This document shows positions 38,242 through 47,708 of a stretch of DNA of 64,000 bases, piece after piece; position 1 is the stretch's first letter, and each line of letters opens with the position of its first letter. Source of the DNA: Helicobacter sp. 11S03491-1 (GTDB lineage Bacteria; Campylobacterota; Campylobacteria; Campylobacterales; Helicobacteraceae). Below the pieces are notes generated by a model. It made no database searches. It was not told where the DNA came from and saw only the letters and a list, made by a program, of their open reading frames with translations. The translations under genes and the position numbers were made by a program. The stretch covers positions 186,001 to 250,000 of the forward strand of contig NZ_MLAO01000001.1 of NCBI RefSeq assembly GCF_002272835.1. The letters are read 5' to 3'.

Positions 38242-38904
38242 CTAAGATTTTGCACGCTTAAACGAGGGAAGGAACAACAAATAACTCCCTACTCCAATAA
38301 ACCCTATGCCCCCACCCGATAAAAACCCCCCAAGCACATCTGTAGGGTAATGCACCCCCAAATAAATACGAGAAAACATGATCAAAAAAGTCATGGCTAA
38401 AGCAAGCAAACCAATGAAAATCTTCGTAGAAATATTCATCGGGTTGGCTATTAAAAACAAAGCTATGAGTGTGCAAAAAAGACTTGTCGCACTTGCATGC
38501 CCGCTGGGATAGCTAAACCCTGAGGCATGAGCTAACCAAGTAGCGCTATCAGGGCGAGGGCGAGCGAGTAAAACCTTGAGGTATTTCAGAAGCACTCCGA
38601 AAATTATGATCGTGCCCCCAAACCATAAACCCAATCTAAAATACTTATTCCAAAACAAAATAATAATGATAAAAATACTCAATATAGCAATAGTCTCTGT
38701 AGATCCCAAATGAGTGAGAAACCTCATCAAAAAAGTCAGAGCAGGCGTGATGGTATGGCGAATATGCGCGATGATAAAAGTATCCCATTTCTCTACCCAA
38801 AGAGCATGAGAGACAATGCTATAAGTCTCTAAGACAAAAAGCACCAAGAGTGCGCAACCAATGGCTAAGATAAAAAATGGTTTTGGAGTTTTCGTGATTT
38901 TCAT
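38242..38904 (-). CDS. PAP2-family membrane phosphatase
   Basis: 220-residue inner-membrane protein with about six helices and the three acid-phosphatase motifs: KVLLARPRPD, YPSGHAS and SRIYLGVHYPTDVLGG. Such enzymes dephosphorylate undecaprenyl diphosphate, phosphatidylglycerol phosphate or lipid A outside the cytoplasmic membrane. I use ATG at 38904, which has GGAAAGGG 6 bases upstream; the longer frame begins with TTG at 38940 without such a site. It stands alone between the autotransporter and the urease cluster. Which lipid is used cannot be read (LpxE, PgpB or BacA-like role). Confidence 0.88.
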   Translation of the reverse strand: MKITKTPKPFFILAIGCALLVLFVLETYSIVSHALWVEKWDTFIIAHIRHTITPALTFLMRFLTHLGSTETIAILSIFIIIILFWNKYFRLGLWFGGTIIIFGVLLKYLKVLLARPRPDSATWLAHASGFSYPSGHASATSLFCTLIALFLIANPMNISTKIFIGLLALAMTFLIMFSRIYLGVHYPTDVLGGFLSGGGIGFIGVGSYLLFLPSFKRAKS

Positions 38905-39314
38905 AAAATCCCTTTCCTTGCAGGCTTCAAAGTTTATCAAACAAATCTCTGTATTTATTAAAATTTCCCGGCATTATTTAGCATAAAGAGTCATTGTTTA
39001 TAGTTTTTGATGGTTCTTATGACTCTGTATTGTGATTTTAGTTTTTAGTTATTTTATAAAAAACCTAAAAGCCATCATTATAGCAAAAAATATAAAGCTA
39101 CTTATCTCATAGCGTTCGTTCTTATAAATATAATAAAATCCTATTGAAAGATTTTTATATTGATGGATAAAAATATTTGGAGATATTTGGGATTTGAAAA
39201 GTTTATAAAATCTGCAAGTATAGAGTTTCCAAAAGACTCTCAAACACAAATAAAATAAACCTGAAAAATTAAGGTATCCATATTTTTGAGATCCAAACAT
39301 GCCCGGATACTATC
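38905..39314. other. Intergenic region, no gene recognised
   Basis: AT-rich. An 83-codon minus-strand frame (39049-39300) is rich in Phe, Tyr and Lys, has no ribosome-binding site and resembles nothing known; I do not annotate it. Confidence 0.5.
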
Positions 39315-39605
39315 TCAAACACAAAAACAAACAAAAGTTTGAAGTGTATCACTAGTGCCAATATCAAACAATGAAGTTTCAAAGCCATAGAATTTGGCTT
39401 TTTGGAGTAGCTTATCCGGAGAATCAGGGGTTTGAATGATTTTTTCCATTACAAAACTTTGATTATTTCTAAAATAATTTTCTCTTAGCATAGAAAGTTC
39501 TCTTGAGGCTTCCGGGACTTCTTCTTGGGTGTATTGTCTGTAGTCTCCAAATTTTTCTTTATAGAAAATGTCCAAATTAATAAAGGGGATTTTTACAGGA
39601 CTCAT
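39315..39605 (-). pseudogene. Zeta-toxin-like kinase remnant
   Basis: 96-codon frame resembling the middle of zeta-toxin family kinases: PFINLDIF (after the P-loop in intact proteins), then SRELSMLRENYFRNNQSFVMEKIIQTPDSPDKLLQKAKFYGFETSLFDIG, matching the usual 'SFVFET..S....I..AK..GY...L..I' pattern. The N-terminal P-loop (GPNGAGKS) is missing, the ET dipeptide is EK, and the frame ends early. No antitoxin gene is visible. Probably a decayed toxin or kinase gene next to ureH. Confidence 0.5.
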
Positions 39606-39758
39606 TACTCATTAAAGATATTTTGTCTCCTATAAAAGGCGATCAAGACTCTGTTGAGATGATTTTGACACACTTTATAGAAATGTTTTTTTCAATCAAC
39701 AATATTCCGGGCTTATCCGTTTGTTGATATCCCAAAGGATTTTGATGAGATCCGGGAG

Positions 39759-40535
39759 TTATTTTCTCAGATTGCAAACACTATCACGAAGCAACAACAA
39801 ATCCTCAGAAGTATCACTCAAAGCCTTCAGACATATTCCCCCATTATAGGCTAACTCACTCACTCCTGCATTCAAATGGGTGCGTTGGAGAATTTCTCGA
39901 ATATTTTGAATACATACAGAAGGGTCAAATATCACAAGGTTGAGGTAATGGGTATATTTATCAAAAAGACATTTATTTCGTAGCTCTGTCTTTTGGGGAT
40001 CTAAAATTGTATTGTCAAAAAATACTAATTTCTCTTGTAAAAAAATCTTTAGCCCGGTGCTGAAACTTCTAAACTCAAAGATTTCATCTCTCCCTACTCG
40101 CCCCGCACAAATAATCTCACTATAAAAAAGCCGTGAAGAAGGCTCAAGAGTAATCGTAGTGTCGCCCTTAAAACAAGAATTTTTAAAAGGGATAATCGGC
40201 AAGGGGGCAAAATCAAAAGTAGCATTTGAATGCACATGAATACGGGTATTTCTGGAAGCAAACCCATCTTTTGTATCATGGATTTTCTCAAAACTTTGGG
40301 AACTAAGTTTGAGGTTGCAATCTTTGCCAATCTCGAGATCTATTTCTTGATTATCCCCCTCCATCAACCCTGCGCTTACAGATATAAGCATCAAATTTGC
40401 CCTATCCTCTTCTTCATAAAAAGGGGGCATCAACTTTAGGGGCGGGGTGAAAAAAACATCTTCAAGAATACATTTACCTCTTGGGTCTAGTTTGGTTTTG
40501 AATGATAATTTACTCTCTTGTGCGTAATTGGTCAT
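39759..40535 (-). CDS. ureH: Urease accessory protein UreH (UreD)
   Basis: 258-residue scaffold that binds apo-urease with UreF and UreG and delivers nickel through its tunnel. Recognised by FKTKLDPRGKCILEDVFFTPPLKLMPPFYEE at the N-terminus and the SAGLMEGDNQEIDLEIG and IIPFKNSCFKGDT segments. The start is ATG at 40535 after AAAAAAGGGATAA; the frame extends 12 codons further upstream without a better site. Last gene of ureABIEFGH, 101 bases after ureG. Confidence 0.93.
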   Translation of the reverse strand: MTNYAQESKLSFKTKLDPRGKCILEDVFFTPPLKLMPPFYEEEDRANLMLISVSAGLMEGDNQEIDLEIGKDCNLKLSSQSFEKIHDTKDGFASRNTRIHVHSNATFDFAPLPIIPFKNSCFKGDTTITLEPSSRLFYSEIICAGRVGRDEIFEFRSFSTGLKIFLQEKLVFFDNTILDPQKTELRNKCLFDKYTHYLNLVIFDPSVCIQNIREILQRTHLNAGVSELAYNGGICLKALSDTSEDLLLLRDSVCNLRK

Positions 40536-40636
40536 TTTATCCCTTTTTTGGTCTAATCTTTTTGTAATCATTGTAGAGATCTTCTCAGAGTGCTCAATCT
40601 TTGATTATCCTATTTGTTTTATTGATAAATTCCGGT

Positions 40637-41245
40637 CTAATCTTTAAGATCTTCTAAAAGGGCATTTTTGCTGATCCAAGCGATGATTTTATCTACGCCT
40701 TCTTTGGATCTGATATTTGTAAAAATAAAGGGCTTCTCCCCTCGCATTTTCTTAGAATCACGCTCCATTACACCAAGATCAGCCCCCACATAAGGAGCAA
40801 GATCAATTTTGTTGATCACTAAAAGATCTGATCGGGTAATCCCCGGTCCGCCTTTTCTGGGTATCTTGTCTCCTTCGGCTACATCAATGACAAAAATAGT
40901 TACATCAGCTAATTCCGGGCTAAAAGTGGCTGAGAGATTATCTCCTCCGCTTTCAATAAGCATGATCTCAATATCAGGGAATCTTTTCATCATTTCTTCT
41001 ACGGCTTCCAGATTCATTGATGCATCTTCTCTGATAGCTGTGTGAGGGCATCCGCCTGTTTCTACACCGATGATTCTCTCTGCGGGAAGGACAGAATTTT
41101 TACTCATAAACTCAGCATCCTCTTTGGTATAGATGTCATTGGTAATCACGCCTATGCTGTATTTGTCACTCATCATTCTTGTAAGAGCTTCAATAAGTGC
41201 TGTTTTGCCGCTACCTACGGGTCCGCATATTCCAATTTTTACCAT
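40637..41245 (-). CDS. ureG: Urease accessory GTPase UreG
   Basis: 202-residue SIMIBI GTPase that carries Ni2+ to urease in a GTP-dependent way. P-loop GPVGSGKT (residues 8-15), the metal-binding Cys-Pro-His of [30 protein letters not shown] (switch region) and the NKID guanine motif are all intact. ATG with AAAGGAAAAAT before it. Next to ureF and ureH as in all Helicobacter urease clusters. Confidence 0.97.
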   Translation of the reverse strand: MVKIGICGPVGSGKTALIEALTRMMSDKYSIGVITNDIYTKEDAEFMSKNSVLPAERIIGVETGGCPHTAIREDASMNLEAVEEMMKRFPDIEIMLIESGGDNLSATFSPELADVTIFVIDVAEGDKIPRKGGPGITRSDLLVINKIDLAPYVGADLGVMERDSKKMRGEKPFIFTNIRSKEGVDKIIAWISKNALLEDLKD

Positions 41246-41271
41246 ATTTTTCCTTTAATTTAATTTTGAGA

Positions 41272-41955
41272 TCAAGACATATAAAGCCGTGAATAAAGAC
41301 TTTCATGTTGCATGGCTTTTATATCATTATGGATACTTGAAGCGCATAAAAAAGAACGATCAAGAGTGTCCGAAGCACAAAGAATATCTACAAAGGTATC
41401 TTGTAGTTTTAGCAATATTTCTTGCCCATCATTTTGAGAGAGAGGGATTGTTTTGACGCAATTAGTTACCATATTGGAACTTTGGGCATACAAATAATGC
41501 TGCATACTTCCAGCCAAATCTAAGTCCATAGTAGCGCAAAATACCCCATAGGCACTTGAATGAGTGGAATTTACAGAAGCTTGAAGATATTTTTGAAAAA
41601 AGTCTTTGGCAGGTAAGCGCATTTTTGCAATGGTTTTTAAAAATCTGGCTCCAAGCTTAGTGTTAGCATGACGCAACTCTAAAGGGGAGGTAGAAGCGCT
41701 TACGATCTCTTCAATCTCAAGGATTGAAGATAAATCTTCTTTCAAAGCATTTTCATAAACAAGCTTGAGACTCAAAAGTTCAGTATGAAGAAACTGTGTT
41801 GAGAGATTGGCATGCAAATAAGAAAAAGCTGTATCTTTATTGATAACCTCGCCTTTTTGAATATAACTTTCTAATCCAAAGGAGTGCGTATAACTCCCGA
41901 TAGGAAAAAGTGCATCATTGATTTGTAAAAGTAAAAAATCTTTATTGAGTGCCAA
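41272..41955 (-). CDS. ureF: Urease accessory protein UreF
   Basis: 227-residue all-helical protein that gates the UreG-UreH complex during nickel loading. Characteristic N-terminus [26 protein letters not shown] (residues 8-33) and a C-terminal arm that would contact UreH. It begins directly after the ureE stop, so translation is probably coupled, and is followed by ureG after 26 bases. Confidence 0.95.
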   Translation of the reverse strand: MALNKDFLLLQINDALFPIGSYTHSFGLESYIQKGEVINKDTAFSYLHANLSTQFLHTELLSLKLVYENALKEDLSSILEIEEIVSASTSPLELRHANTKLGARFLKTIAKMRLPAKDFFQKYLQASVNSTHSSAYGVFCATMDLDLAGSMQHYLYAQSSNMVTNCVKTIPLSQNDGQEILLKLQDTFVDILCASDTLDRSFLCASSIHNDIKAMQHESLYSRLYMS

Positions 41956-42483
41956 TTATTCCTCCTTTTGCTTATACAAAGTGATTTTAAAATCAGGGCT
42001 TTCTTTGATAGCCACATTTGGTTCAGCATGCGCCATGCTTACAGAAATTCTGGAAGCAGAATCCAATCTTGCGCTTAAGACACTATTTTTGATATTTAGC
42101 TTATCAAAGAGAGCTTTTAGGGGTTTTTCAAATGGTGTCCTAAACTCAAAAGCATCCTCACCAAAAAAAAGCGCACTATGGCGGTTACCTATTTCGTAGC
42201 ATATTTTTGCCACTTCTTGAGAACTCTGAGCATAGATACATAAAACTTGAGCAGGTAAAATATTAATGGCTAAAATCTCATCTCCTTTTTGATAGAGAAT
42301 ATCCCCTTGTGATAATCCCATTTTTGGAGCATCTGTTAGCTTCATAGCAACATCTTTGCCATTTCTGCTTTTCCATCTGGCGATTTTTTTCCTTGTATCA
42401 TACCATTGGATATCAATAGTGTCAATCTTGAACTTCGAAATATCGTAGCTATGGAGGTTACCCTCCAAGCGTGAAATAAGCAT
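41956..42483 (-). CDS. ureE: Urease accessory nickel-binding protein UreE
   Basis: 175-residue nickel metallochaperone. N-terminal domain (TIDIQWYDTRKKIARWKSRNGKDVAMKL, residues 22-50) and a ferredoxin-like metal domain with NRHSALFFG, where the conserved His of the dimer-interface nickel site lies. The C-terminus is short and has no His-rich tail, like H. pylori UreE. Starts 6 bases after the ureI stop and abuts ureF. Confidence 0.94.
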   Translation of the reverse strand: MLISRLEGNLHSYDISKFKIDTIDIQWYDTRKKIARWKSRNGKDVAMKLTDAPKMGLSQGDILYQKGDEILAINILPAQVLCIYAQSSQEVAKICYEIGNRHSALFFGEDAFEFRTPFEKPLKALFDKLNIKNSVLSARLDSASRISVSMAHAEPNVAIKESPDFKITLYKQKEE

Positions 42484-42489
42484 CTTTGA

Positions 42490-43002
42490 TTAACCCCAAT
42501 AGCCTGTGATAATAAGCCATGCGGGAATCCAAGCTGTAACGATACCTTCAAAGATTGCCAGATAAGGCACCCATGGCAATTCTTTTTTAAGCACGGTTTC
42601 GATCCAACCGGTAAGCCACAAAAGTCCCCATAAGAGCCAAATAATAGCAAACCAAAAGCCTTCTTCAGTGCCGCTTATATAGCTTAAATACGCAGCAGGA
42701 AGAGAGTTGATAGCTACAAAAAGGCTATACCAACCATAAGGTCTCCAATCAAGATTATAGATATTATTAATGGCTACAAATAAATAAGTGAAGCCGAATA
42801 ATAAGCCGGTTGCCGCAGCATACAAATCTACAATATTGTTTTGGAAGTCTCCATGAACAATCACAATAATATTAGCGACGACAGAAAGCAAACCTGCAAA
42901 CACATTCATTACAGCCGTGCTTTTGCCATCAGCTTTCATCAAACGGCACAAGCCATTATTCATCAAAACTATGGCTACATACATCAATACAAGTCCTAAC
43001 AT
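42490..43002 (-). CDS. ureI: Urea channel UreI with shortened periplasmic loops
   Basis: 170-residue inner-membrane urea channel of the AmiS/UreI family with six helices (TAVMNVFAGLLSVVANIIVIV, ATGLLFGFTYLFVAINN, LDWRPYGWYSLFVAINSLPAA, AIIWLLWGLLWLTGWIE, YLAIFEGIVTAWIPAW). H. pylori UreI has 195 residues; the missing part is in the two periplasmic loops, which hold the histidines (e.g. H123) needed for acid gating there. Only one His remains (H50). The channel is probably open or differently gated at neutral pH. ATG after AAAAAAAGGATC. Confidence 0.95.
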   Translation of the reverse strand: MLGLVLMYVAIVLMNNGLCRLMKADGKSTAVMNVFAGLLSVVANIIVIVHGDFQNNIVDLYAAATGLLFGFTYLFVAINNIYNLDWRPYGWYSLFVAINSLPAAYLSYISGTEEGFWFAIIWLLWGLLWLTGWIETVLKKELPWVPYLAIFEGIVTAWIPAWLIITGYWG

Positions 43003-43048
43003 AAATAGATCCTTTTTTTGAAATAATTAAAATAATCAAAATGTCTCA

Positions 43049-43068
43049 TACCCTCCGGAAGGAGGATA
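43049..43068 (-). terminator. Stem-loop between ureB and ureI
   Basis: On the transcript an 8-bp stem (TATCCTCC with GGAGGGTA, one G-U pair) closes a TTCC tetraloop, 3 bases after the ureB stop. No U-run follows directly. It could attenuate read-through or protect the 3' end of ureAB mRNA. Confidence 0.6.
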
Positions 43069-43071
43069 CAA

Positions 43072-44787
43072 TTAAAACAAATTATAAAGTTGTGCGAGGC
43101 TAAGTTTTTGTGCCGGTTTTGATGTAACCTTTTTACCTTCTACTTTGACCTCATAAGTTTCCGGATTGACTTCAATATGAGTGATAACATCGTTATTCTT
43201 CATATCTTTTTTGGTGATATTGCGGCAGTTTTTGACCGGGAGAACCACTCTATCAAGCCCTAATTTTTCTTTGATACCTTCTTCATAAGCAGCTTTGGAA
43301 ACAAAAGTAATGCTTGTATCAAATCTGGCTTTTCCATGATGCCCAAACATTTCACGATATATCACAGGCTCAGGAGTAGGGATAGAAGCATTTGGATCAC
43401 CCATTCTGGCAGCCACAATCATTCCACCTTTGATAATAATATCAGGTTTTATTCCAAAAAATGCAGGATGCCACATAACAAGGTCAGCAAATTTACCTAC
43501 TTCTACAGAACCTACATATTCAGAAATTCCATGAGCAATAGCAGGGTTAATAGTATATTTGGCAACATAGCGTTTGATTCTGAAGTTGTCATTCTCACCT
43601 GTTTCTTCCTTGAGTTTGCCAAATTCTTTTTTATTTTTGTCCGCAGTTTGCCAAGTTCTTGTGATAACTTCGCCTACACGTCCCATTGCTTGAGAATCTG
43701 AACTTGTGATAGAGAATATCCCCATATCATGGAGGGCATCTTCAGCTGCAATGGTCTCCGGACGAATTCTGGAATCTGCAAAAGCGACATCTTCTTTGAT
43801 CCTTTTATCTAAGTGGTGGCATACCATCAACATATCCATATGCTCATCGGCTGTATTTTTGGTAAAAGGAATGGTTGGGTTTGTAGAAGCAGGGAGGATA
43901 TTAGGCTCACCGGCAATTTTGATAATATCCGGAGCATGCCCGCCTCCTGCACCTTCTGTGTGGAATGTATGGATTGTTCTTCCACCAATAGCTTTGATAG
44001 TATCTTCAACACAACCGGCTTCATTGAGAGTATCTGTATGGATAGCTACTTGCACATCGTATTCTTCAGCAACATTCAAAGCATGGTTGATAACAGAAGG
44101 AGTAGAGCCCCAATCTTCGTGAATTTTCAACCCTAAAGCACCGGCTTTTATTTGATCAGCTAAGGCAGCTTCATTAGAGCTGTTGCCCTTACCAAAAAAG
44201 CCCAAGTTCATTGTATATTCTTCGGCTGCACGGATCATTTCTTTGAGATTCCATCTGCCCGGAGTACAAGTTGTCGCATTTGTGCCATCAGCAGGACCTG
44301 TTCCCCCACCTATCATTGTAGTAATCCCACTATAGAGTGCGGTAGGGATTTGTTGGGGAGAAATAAAGTGAATATGAGTATCAATCCCTCCTGCTGTAAT
44401 AATCATACCTTCGCCTGCAAGCGCTTCAGTAGCTGCTCCCACAGTCATATTTCCACAAACACCATCTTGCATATCTTTATTGCCTGCTTTGCCAATACCT
44501 GCAATTTTTCCATCTTTGATACCAATATCTGCTTTGTAGATACCATTGTAATCAATAATCATTGCGTTGGTAATCACCAAATCAAGCTCATGAGTATCTG
44601 CACTCACACTTTGGGCCATCCCATCACGGATAGTTTTTCCTCCGCCAAATTTGATTTCTTCACCATAAGTTGTATAGTCTTTTTCGATTTCTGCAAATAA
44701 TTCAGTATCTGCTAAACGGACCTTATCGCCTACAGTTGGACCAAACATGGAAGCGTATAGTTTTCTGGATATCTTTGTCATTGTCAC
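43072..44787 (-). CDS. ureB: Urease catalytic subunit UreB
   Basis: 571-residue catalytic subunit hydrolysing urea to ammonia and carbamate. All nickel-site residues are present: THIHF (two His), the carbamylated Lys in [34 protein letters not shown] and the Asp in [14 protein letters not shown]; the mobile flap is [22 protein letters not shown]. It is 3 bases after ureA. Linkage to the complete ureIEFGH set argues for the nickel enzyme rather than the iron type known from H. mustelae ureA2B2. Confidence 0.98.
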   Translation of the reverse strand: MTMTKISRKLYASMFGPTVGDKVRLADTELFAEIEKDYTTYGEEIKFGGGKTIRDGMAQSVSADTHELDLVITNAMIIDYNGIYKADIGIKDGKIAGIGKAGNKDMQDGVCGNMTVGAATEALAGEGMIITAGGIDTHIHFISPQQIPTALYSGITTMIGGGTGPADGTNATTCTPGRWNLKEMIRAAEEYTMNLGFFGKGNSSNEAALADQIKAGALGLKIHEDWGSTPSVINHALNVAEEYDVQVAIHTDTLNEAGCVEDTIKAIGGRTIHTFHTEGAGGGHAPDIIKIAGEPNILPASTNPTIPFTKNTADEHMDMLMVCHHLDKRIKEDVAFADSRIRPETIAAEDALHDMGIFSITSSDSQAMGRVGEVITRTWQTADKNKKEFGKLKEETGENDNFRIKRYVAKYTINPAIAHGISEYVGSVEVGKFADLVMWHPAFFGIKPDIIIKGGMIVAARMGDPNASIPTPEPVIYREMFGHHGKARFDTSITFVSKAAYEEGIKEKLGLDRVVLPVKNCRNITKKDMKNNDVITHIEVNPETYEVKVEGKKVTSKPAQKLSLAQLYNLF

Positions 44788-44790
44788 TCC

Positions 44791-45468
44791 TTATTTAGAA
44801 AAGCCATTGGCTTTAGCATTTTGTATTGCTTTTTGTTTGTTGTCTTCATTGACTTGAGAATCTGCTAAATTATTAAAGCCAAATACTCGCTTATTCCCGC
44901 CTACATCAATAAGAGATATTGTTTTGGTCTCGCCGGGTTCAAATCTCACAGATGTTCCGGAAGGAATATCGAGTCTTTTACCATAAGCTTGTTGTCTATC
45001 AAAATCTAAAAGTTTATTTGTTTCAAAGAAATGGAAATGAGATCCTACTTGGACGGCTCTATCCCCTTTATTGGTAACTTTTACTTCAATAGATTTTTTA
45101 CCTTTATTGATCTCTATATCTTCTTCTTTTAGAATAAATTCACCCGGAGTTAATTTGCCATTGTCTTCAATAGGAGTATGAACGGTTACTAATTTAGTCC
45201 CATCAGGGAAACCTGCCTCAATTCCAACCTCATGAATCATGCTTGCTACTCCGTCCATAACGTCATCAGCTTTTAGAATCTTTTTACCTTCACTCATCAA
45301 ATCAGCTACTGATTTTTTACCTTCTCTGGCTAATTCCATAATTTCAGAACTAATCAAAGCCACTGCTTCAGCATAATTAAGCTTAATGCCCTTTTCTTTT
45401 CTCTTCCTGGCTAATTCCCCGGCATAGTGGAGCATTAGCTTATCTAACTCTTTTGGATTGAGTTTCAT
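44791..45468 (-). CDS. ureA: Urease subunit UreA (fused gamma-beta)
   Basis: 225 residues combining the gamma (1-100, [27 protein letters not shown]) and beta (about 105-210, [17 protein letters not shown]) subunits, as in all Helicobacter. H. pylori UreA has 238 residues; the difference is at the C-terminus, which stops here at KANGFSK. In H. pylori the UreA C-terminal extension takes part in dodecamer packing. First gene of the cluster, ATG after AAAAAGGAGAAAAG. Confidence 0.97.
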   Translation of the reverse strand: MKLNPKELDKLMLHYAGELARKRKEKGIKLNYAEAVALISSEIMELAREGKKSVADLMSEGKKILKADDVMDGVASMIHEVGIEAGFPDGTKLVTVHTPIEDNGKLTPGEFILKEEDIEINKGKKSIEVKVTNKGDRAVQVGSHFHFFETNKLLDFDRQQAYGKRLDIPSGTSVRFEPGETKTISLIDVGGNKRVFGFNNLADSQVNEDNKQKAIQNAKANGFSK

Positions 45469-45617
45469 CTTTTCTCCTTTTTAATATGAAATTTTCTTCT
45501 GTGAAGTAGTTTTCTTAATAATGATAACTAGATCGCGGAGAAATTTTAATCCCATTTAGTTAATAGCTGTTCAAATCTTGACATAAAATTCATAATTTGA
45601 TCAATTTTTGTTCAAGA

Positions 45618-45642
45618 TAATATTAAAAATAAAATCATAATA
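45618..45642. promoter_or_regulatory. Candidate NikR operator upstream of ureA
   Basis: Read towards ureA: TATTATG, 11 bases, AATATTA. The Helicobacter NikR consensus is TATTATT-N11-AATAATA, so there is one mismatch per half-site and exact spacing. It lies 150 bases before the ureA start. NikR activates ureAB in H. pylori in response to nickel. Confidence 0.55.
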
Positions 45643-45769
45643 CTTTAAGGGTTTCCGGACTTCAAAATAACTCCTTCTAATGTCTATTGACTAATAAAAC
45701 TTTATATAATAAGACTAAATAATATTAATATAATTGATATAAATATTTTGAATTGTGGCATTTATCTGC

Positions 45770-45775
45770 TATAAT
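45770..45775 (+). promoter_or_regulatory. -10 box of htpG
   Basis: TATAAT preceded by ATCTGC, 31 bases before the htpG ATG. A perfect sigma-70 hexamer with the T-rich upstream region usual in Helicobacter. No HrcA (CIRCE) repeat is visible. Confidence 0.55.
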
Positions 45776-45806
45776 TGCCGGAAATTTTATCCATAAGGAG
45801 CTTCAA

Positions 45807-47669
45807 ATGAGCAAAAAACATACCTTTCAAACTGAAATTAACCAACTTCTGGATCTCATGATCCATTCGCTTTATTCTCATAAAGAGATCTTCTTGCGAG
45901 AATTGATCTCAAATGCTTCAGATGCCCTAGATAAGCTTAATTATCTAACTTTAACAGATGAGAAACTCAAAGATTTAAATTTTGATCCTCGCATTGAGCT
46001 TAGCTTTGATGAGAAAAAAAAGACTCTTAGTATCGAAGACAATGGGATTGGGATGAATGAAAAAGAATTGACAGATAATCTGGGGACTATCGCCAAATCA
46101 GGTACAAAAAGTTTTTTGTCCTCTCTGAGTGGGGATAAGAAAAAAGACTCAGCTTTGATCGGGCAATTTGGCGTGGGATTTTATTCAGCTTTTATGGTTG
46201 CAGACAAAGTGATTGTTCAGAGCAAGAAAGCAGGGGAAGACAAAGCTTATGCTTGGGTGAGTGACGGAAAGGGTGAATATGAAATTTCTGTTTGCAAAAA
46301 GGACACACAAGGCACGCAAATCACCCTTTATCTCAAAGAAGAAGATGCTAATTTTGCAAGCAAATGGGAGATAGAAAATATTGTTAAAAAATATTCTGAG
46401 CATATCCCCTTCCCTATTTACCTCAACTACACCCAAACCAATTTTGAGGGCGAAGGAGAGGATAAAAAAGAAATCAAAGAAGATAAAAAAGACCGGATCA
46501 ACACAGCTAAAGCCATTTGGAAAGTGAGTAAAAATGATCTCAAGGATGATGATTATAAAGAGTTTTACAAAAGCTTTGCCCATGATAATAGCGAACCTAT
46601 GAAATGGATTCACACCAAAGTTGAGGGGACATTAGAATACAGCACTTTATTTTTCATCCCTCAAGTAGCCCCATTTGATCTTTATCGTGTAGATTATAAA
46701 TCCGGAGTCAAACTCTATGTAAAACGTGTTTTTATAACTGATGATGATAAAGAATTACTCCCTCAATACTTACGATTTATCAAAGGGGTAATAGATAGTG
46801 AAGACTTACCCTTAAATGTCAGTCGAGAAATTCTCCAACAAAATAAAATACTTGCTAATATCCGATCGGCTTCTACAAAAAAAATATTAGGAGAAATACA
46901 AAATATCACTCAGGATAAAGAAGCTTATGAAAAATTTTATACTCAATTTGGCAAGGTTCTCAAAGAAGGACTTTATGGGGACTATGAAAATAAAGACAAA
47001 ATTCTGGAGCTTTTGAGATTCCATACTTCTACTCAAAAAGATATGATTTCTCTGAAAGAATATAAAGAAAAAATGCCCAAAGATCAAAAAAGCATTTATT
47101 ATATGATAGGTGAAAATTTAGATCTTTTAAGGGCTTCTCCTATTTTGGAAAAATATACTCAAAAAGGTTATGAAGTCTTGTTGATGGCAGATGAAGTAGA
47201 TGGTTTTGTAATTCCGGGTATTGGCGAATATGACAAAACAGCCCTTAAAGATGCCAATGCAAGCCAAACACTTGAAGAATTGGGCGCTGAAAAAATCAAT
47301 GAAGAAACTCGGAAATCTTTTGAAAACCTCATCAAATCCTTCAAAGAAGTACTGGGAGAAGAAGTCAAAGACATTACACTTTCTAATTCTCTCAATTCTC
47401 CGGTAGCCCTTGTGGGTGAAGAACAAAATCCCATGATGGCAAATTTGATGGCTCAGATGGGTCAAAACTTACCTCCTCAAAAAAAGACAATGGAGCTAAA
47501 TATCCACCACCCTATTTTGGAAAAACTCAAAGACAACTCAGACAAAGAGTTGCTTGCTAATACAGCGCATCTTCTGTATGATAGCGCGAAACTTTTAGAA
47601 TCAGGATCTATTCAAAATGCTAAAGATTTTGCTAACAGACTCAATGACATCATCTTAAAAACACTCTAA
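45807..47669 (+). CDS. htpG: Chaperone HtpG (Hsp90)
   Basis: 620-residue ATP-dependent chaperone of the Hsp90 family. N-terminal GHKL ATPase: ELISNASDALDKL (catalytic Glu, Mg-binding Asn), IEDNGIGM, GTIAKSGT and QFGVGFYSAF. The middle domain has the SREILQQN arginine. The C-terminal dimer domain lacks the eukaryotic MEEVD. I start at ATG 45807, preceded by AAGGAGC at 8 bases; the open frame begins 18 codons earlier but overlaps the promoter. Confidence 0.97.
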   Translation: MSKKHTFQTEINQLLDLMIHSLYSHKEIFLRELISNASDALDKLNYLTLTDEKLKDLNFDPRIELSFDEKKKTLSIEDNGIGMNEKELTDNLGTIAKSGTKSFLSSLSGDKKKDSALIGQFGVGFYSAFMVADKVIVQSKKAGEDKAYAWVSDGKGEYEISVCKKDTQGTQITLYLKEEDANFASKWEIENIVKKYSEHIPFPIYLNYTQTNFEGEGEDKKEIKEDKKDRINTAKAIWKVSKNDLKDDDYKEFYKSFAHDNSEPMKWIHTKVEGTLEYSTLFFIPQVAPFDLYRVDYKSGVKLYVKRVFITDDDKELLPQYLRFIKGVIDSEDLPLNVSREILQQNKILANIRSASTKKILGEIQNITQDKEAYEKFYTQFGKVLKEGLYGDYENKDKILELLRFHTSTQKDMISLKEYKEKMPKDQKSIYYMIGENLDLLRASPILEKYTQKGYEVLLMADEVDGFVIPGIGEYDKTALKDANASQTLEELGAEKINEETRKSFENLIKSFKEVLGEEVKDITLSNSLNSPVALVGEEQNPMMANLMAQMGQNLPPQKKTMELNIHHPILEKLKDNSDKELLANTAHLLYDSAKLLESGSIQNAKDFANRLNDIILKTL

Positions 47670-47708
47670 AATATCTGCTCTTATCCTTAGGGGTAGAGGG
47701 CAGATATT
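47670..47708 (+). terminator. Stem-loop after htpG
   Basis: AATATCTGC pairs with GCAGATATT, starting directly at the stop codon; the interior can pair further (CCTTAGGGG). No clear T-run follows. Confidence 0.55.

Larger units (their letters stand above)
45469..45806. promoter_or_regulatory. Divergent promoter region ureA / htpG
   Basis: 338 AT-rich bases between divergent genes holding the candidate NikR box and the htpG -10 box. No gene seen. Confidence 0.55.

Noticed and set aside
38905-38940. TTG start of the PAP2 gene at 38940.
   Set aside because: The internal ATG at 38904 has GGAAAGGG at correct spacing; the extension is polar and not typical of the family.
39049-39300. 83-codon minus-strand frame between the PAP2 gene and the zeta-like relic.
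   Set aside because: Composition matches random AT-rich DNA (Phe, Tyr, Lys, Ile), no ribosome-binding site, no recognisable fold.
43072-45468. Iron-dependent urease (UreA2B2 type) as known from H. mustelae.
   Set aside because: The genes are linked to the full nickel-insertion set ureIEFGH and an upstream NikR-like site, which favours the nickel enzyme.
45753-45806. Earlier start of htpG (18 extra codons).
   Set aside because: The extension overlaps the TATAAT promoter and has no ribosome-binding site; ATG 45807 has AAGGAGC and matches the family N-terminus.
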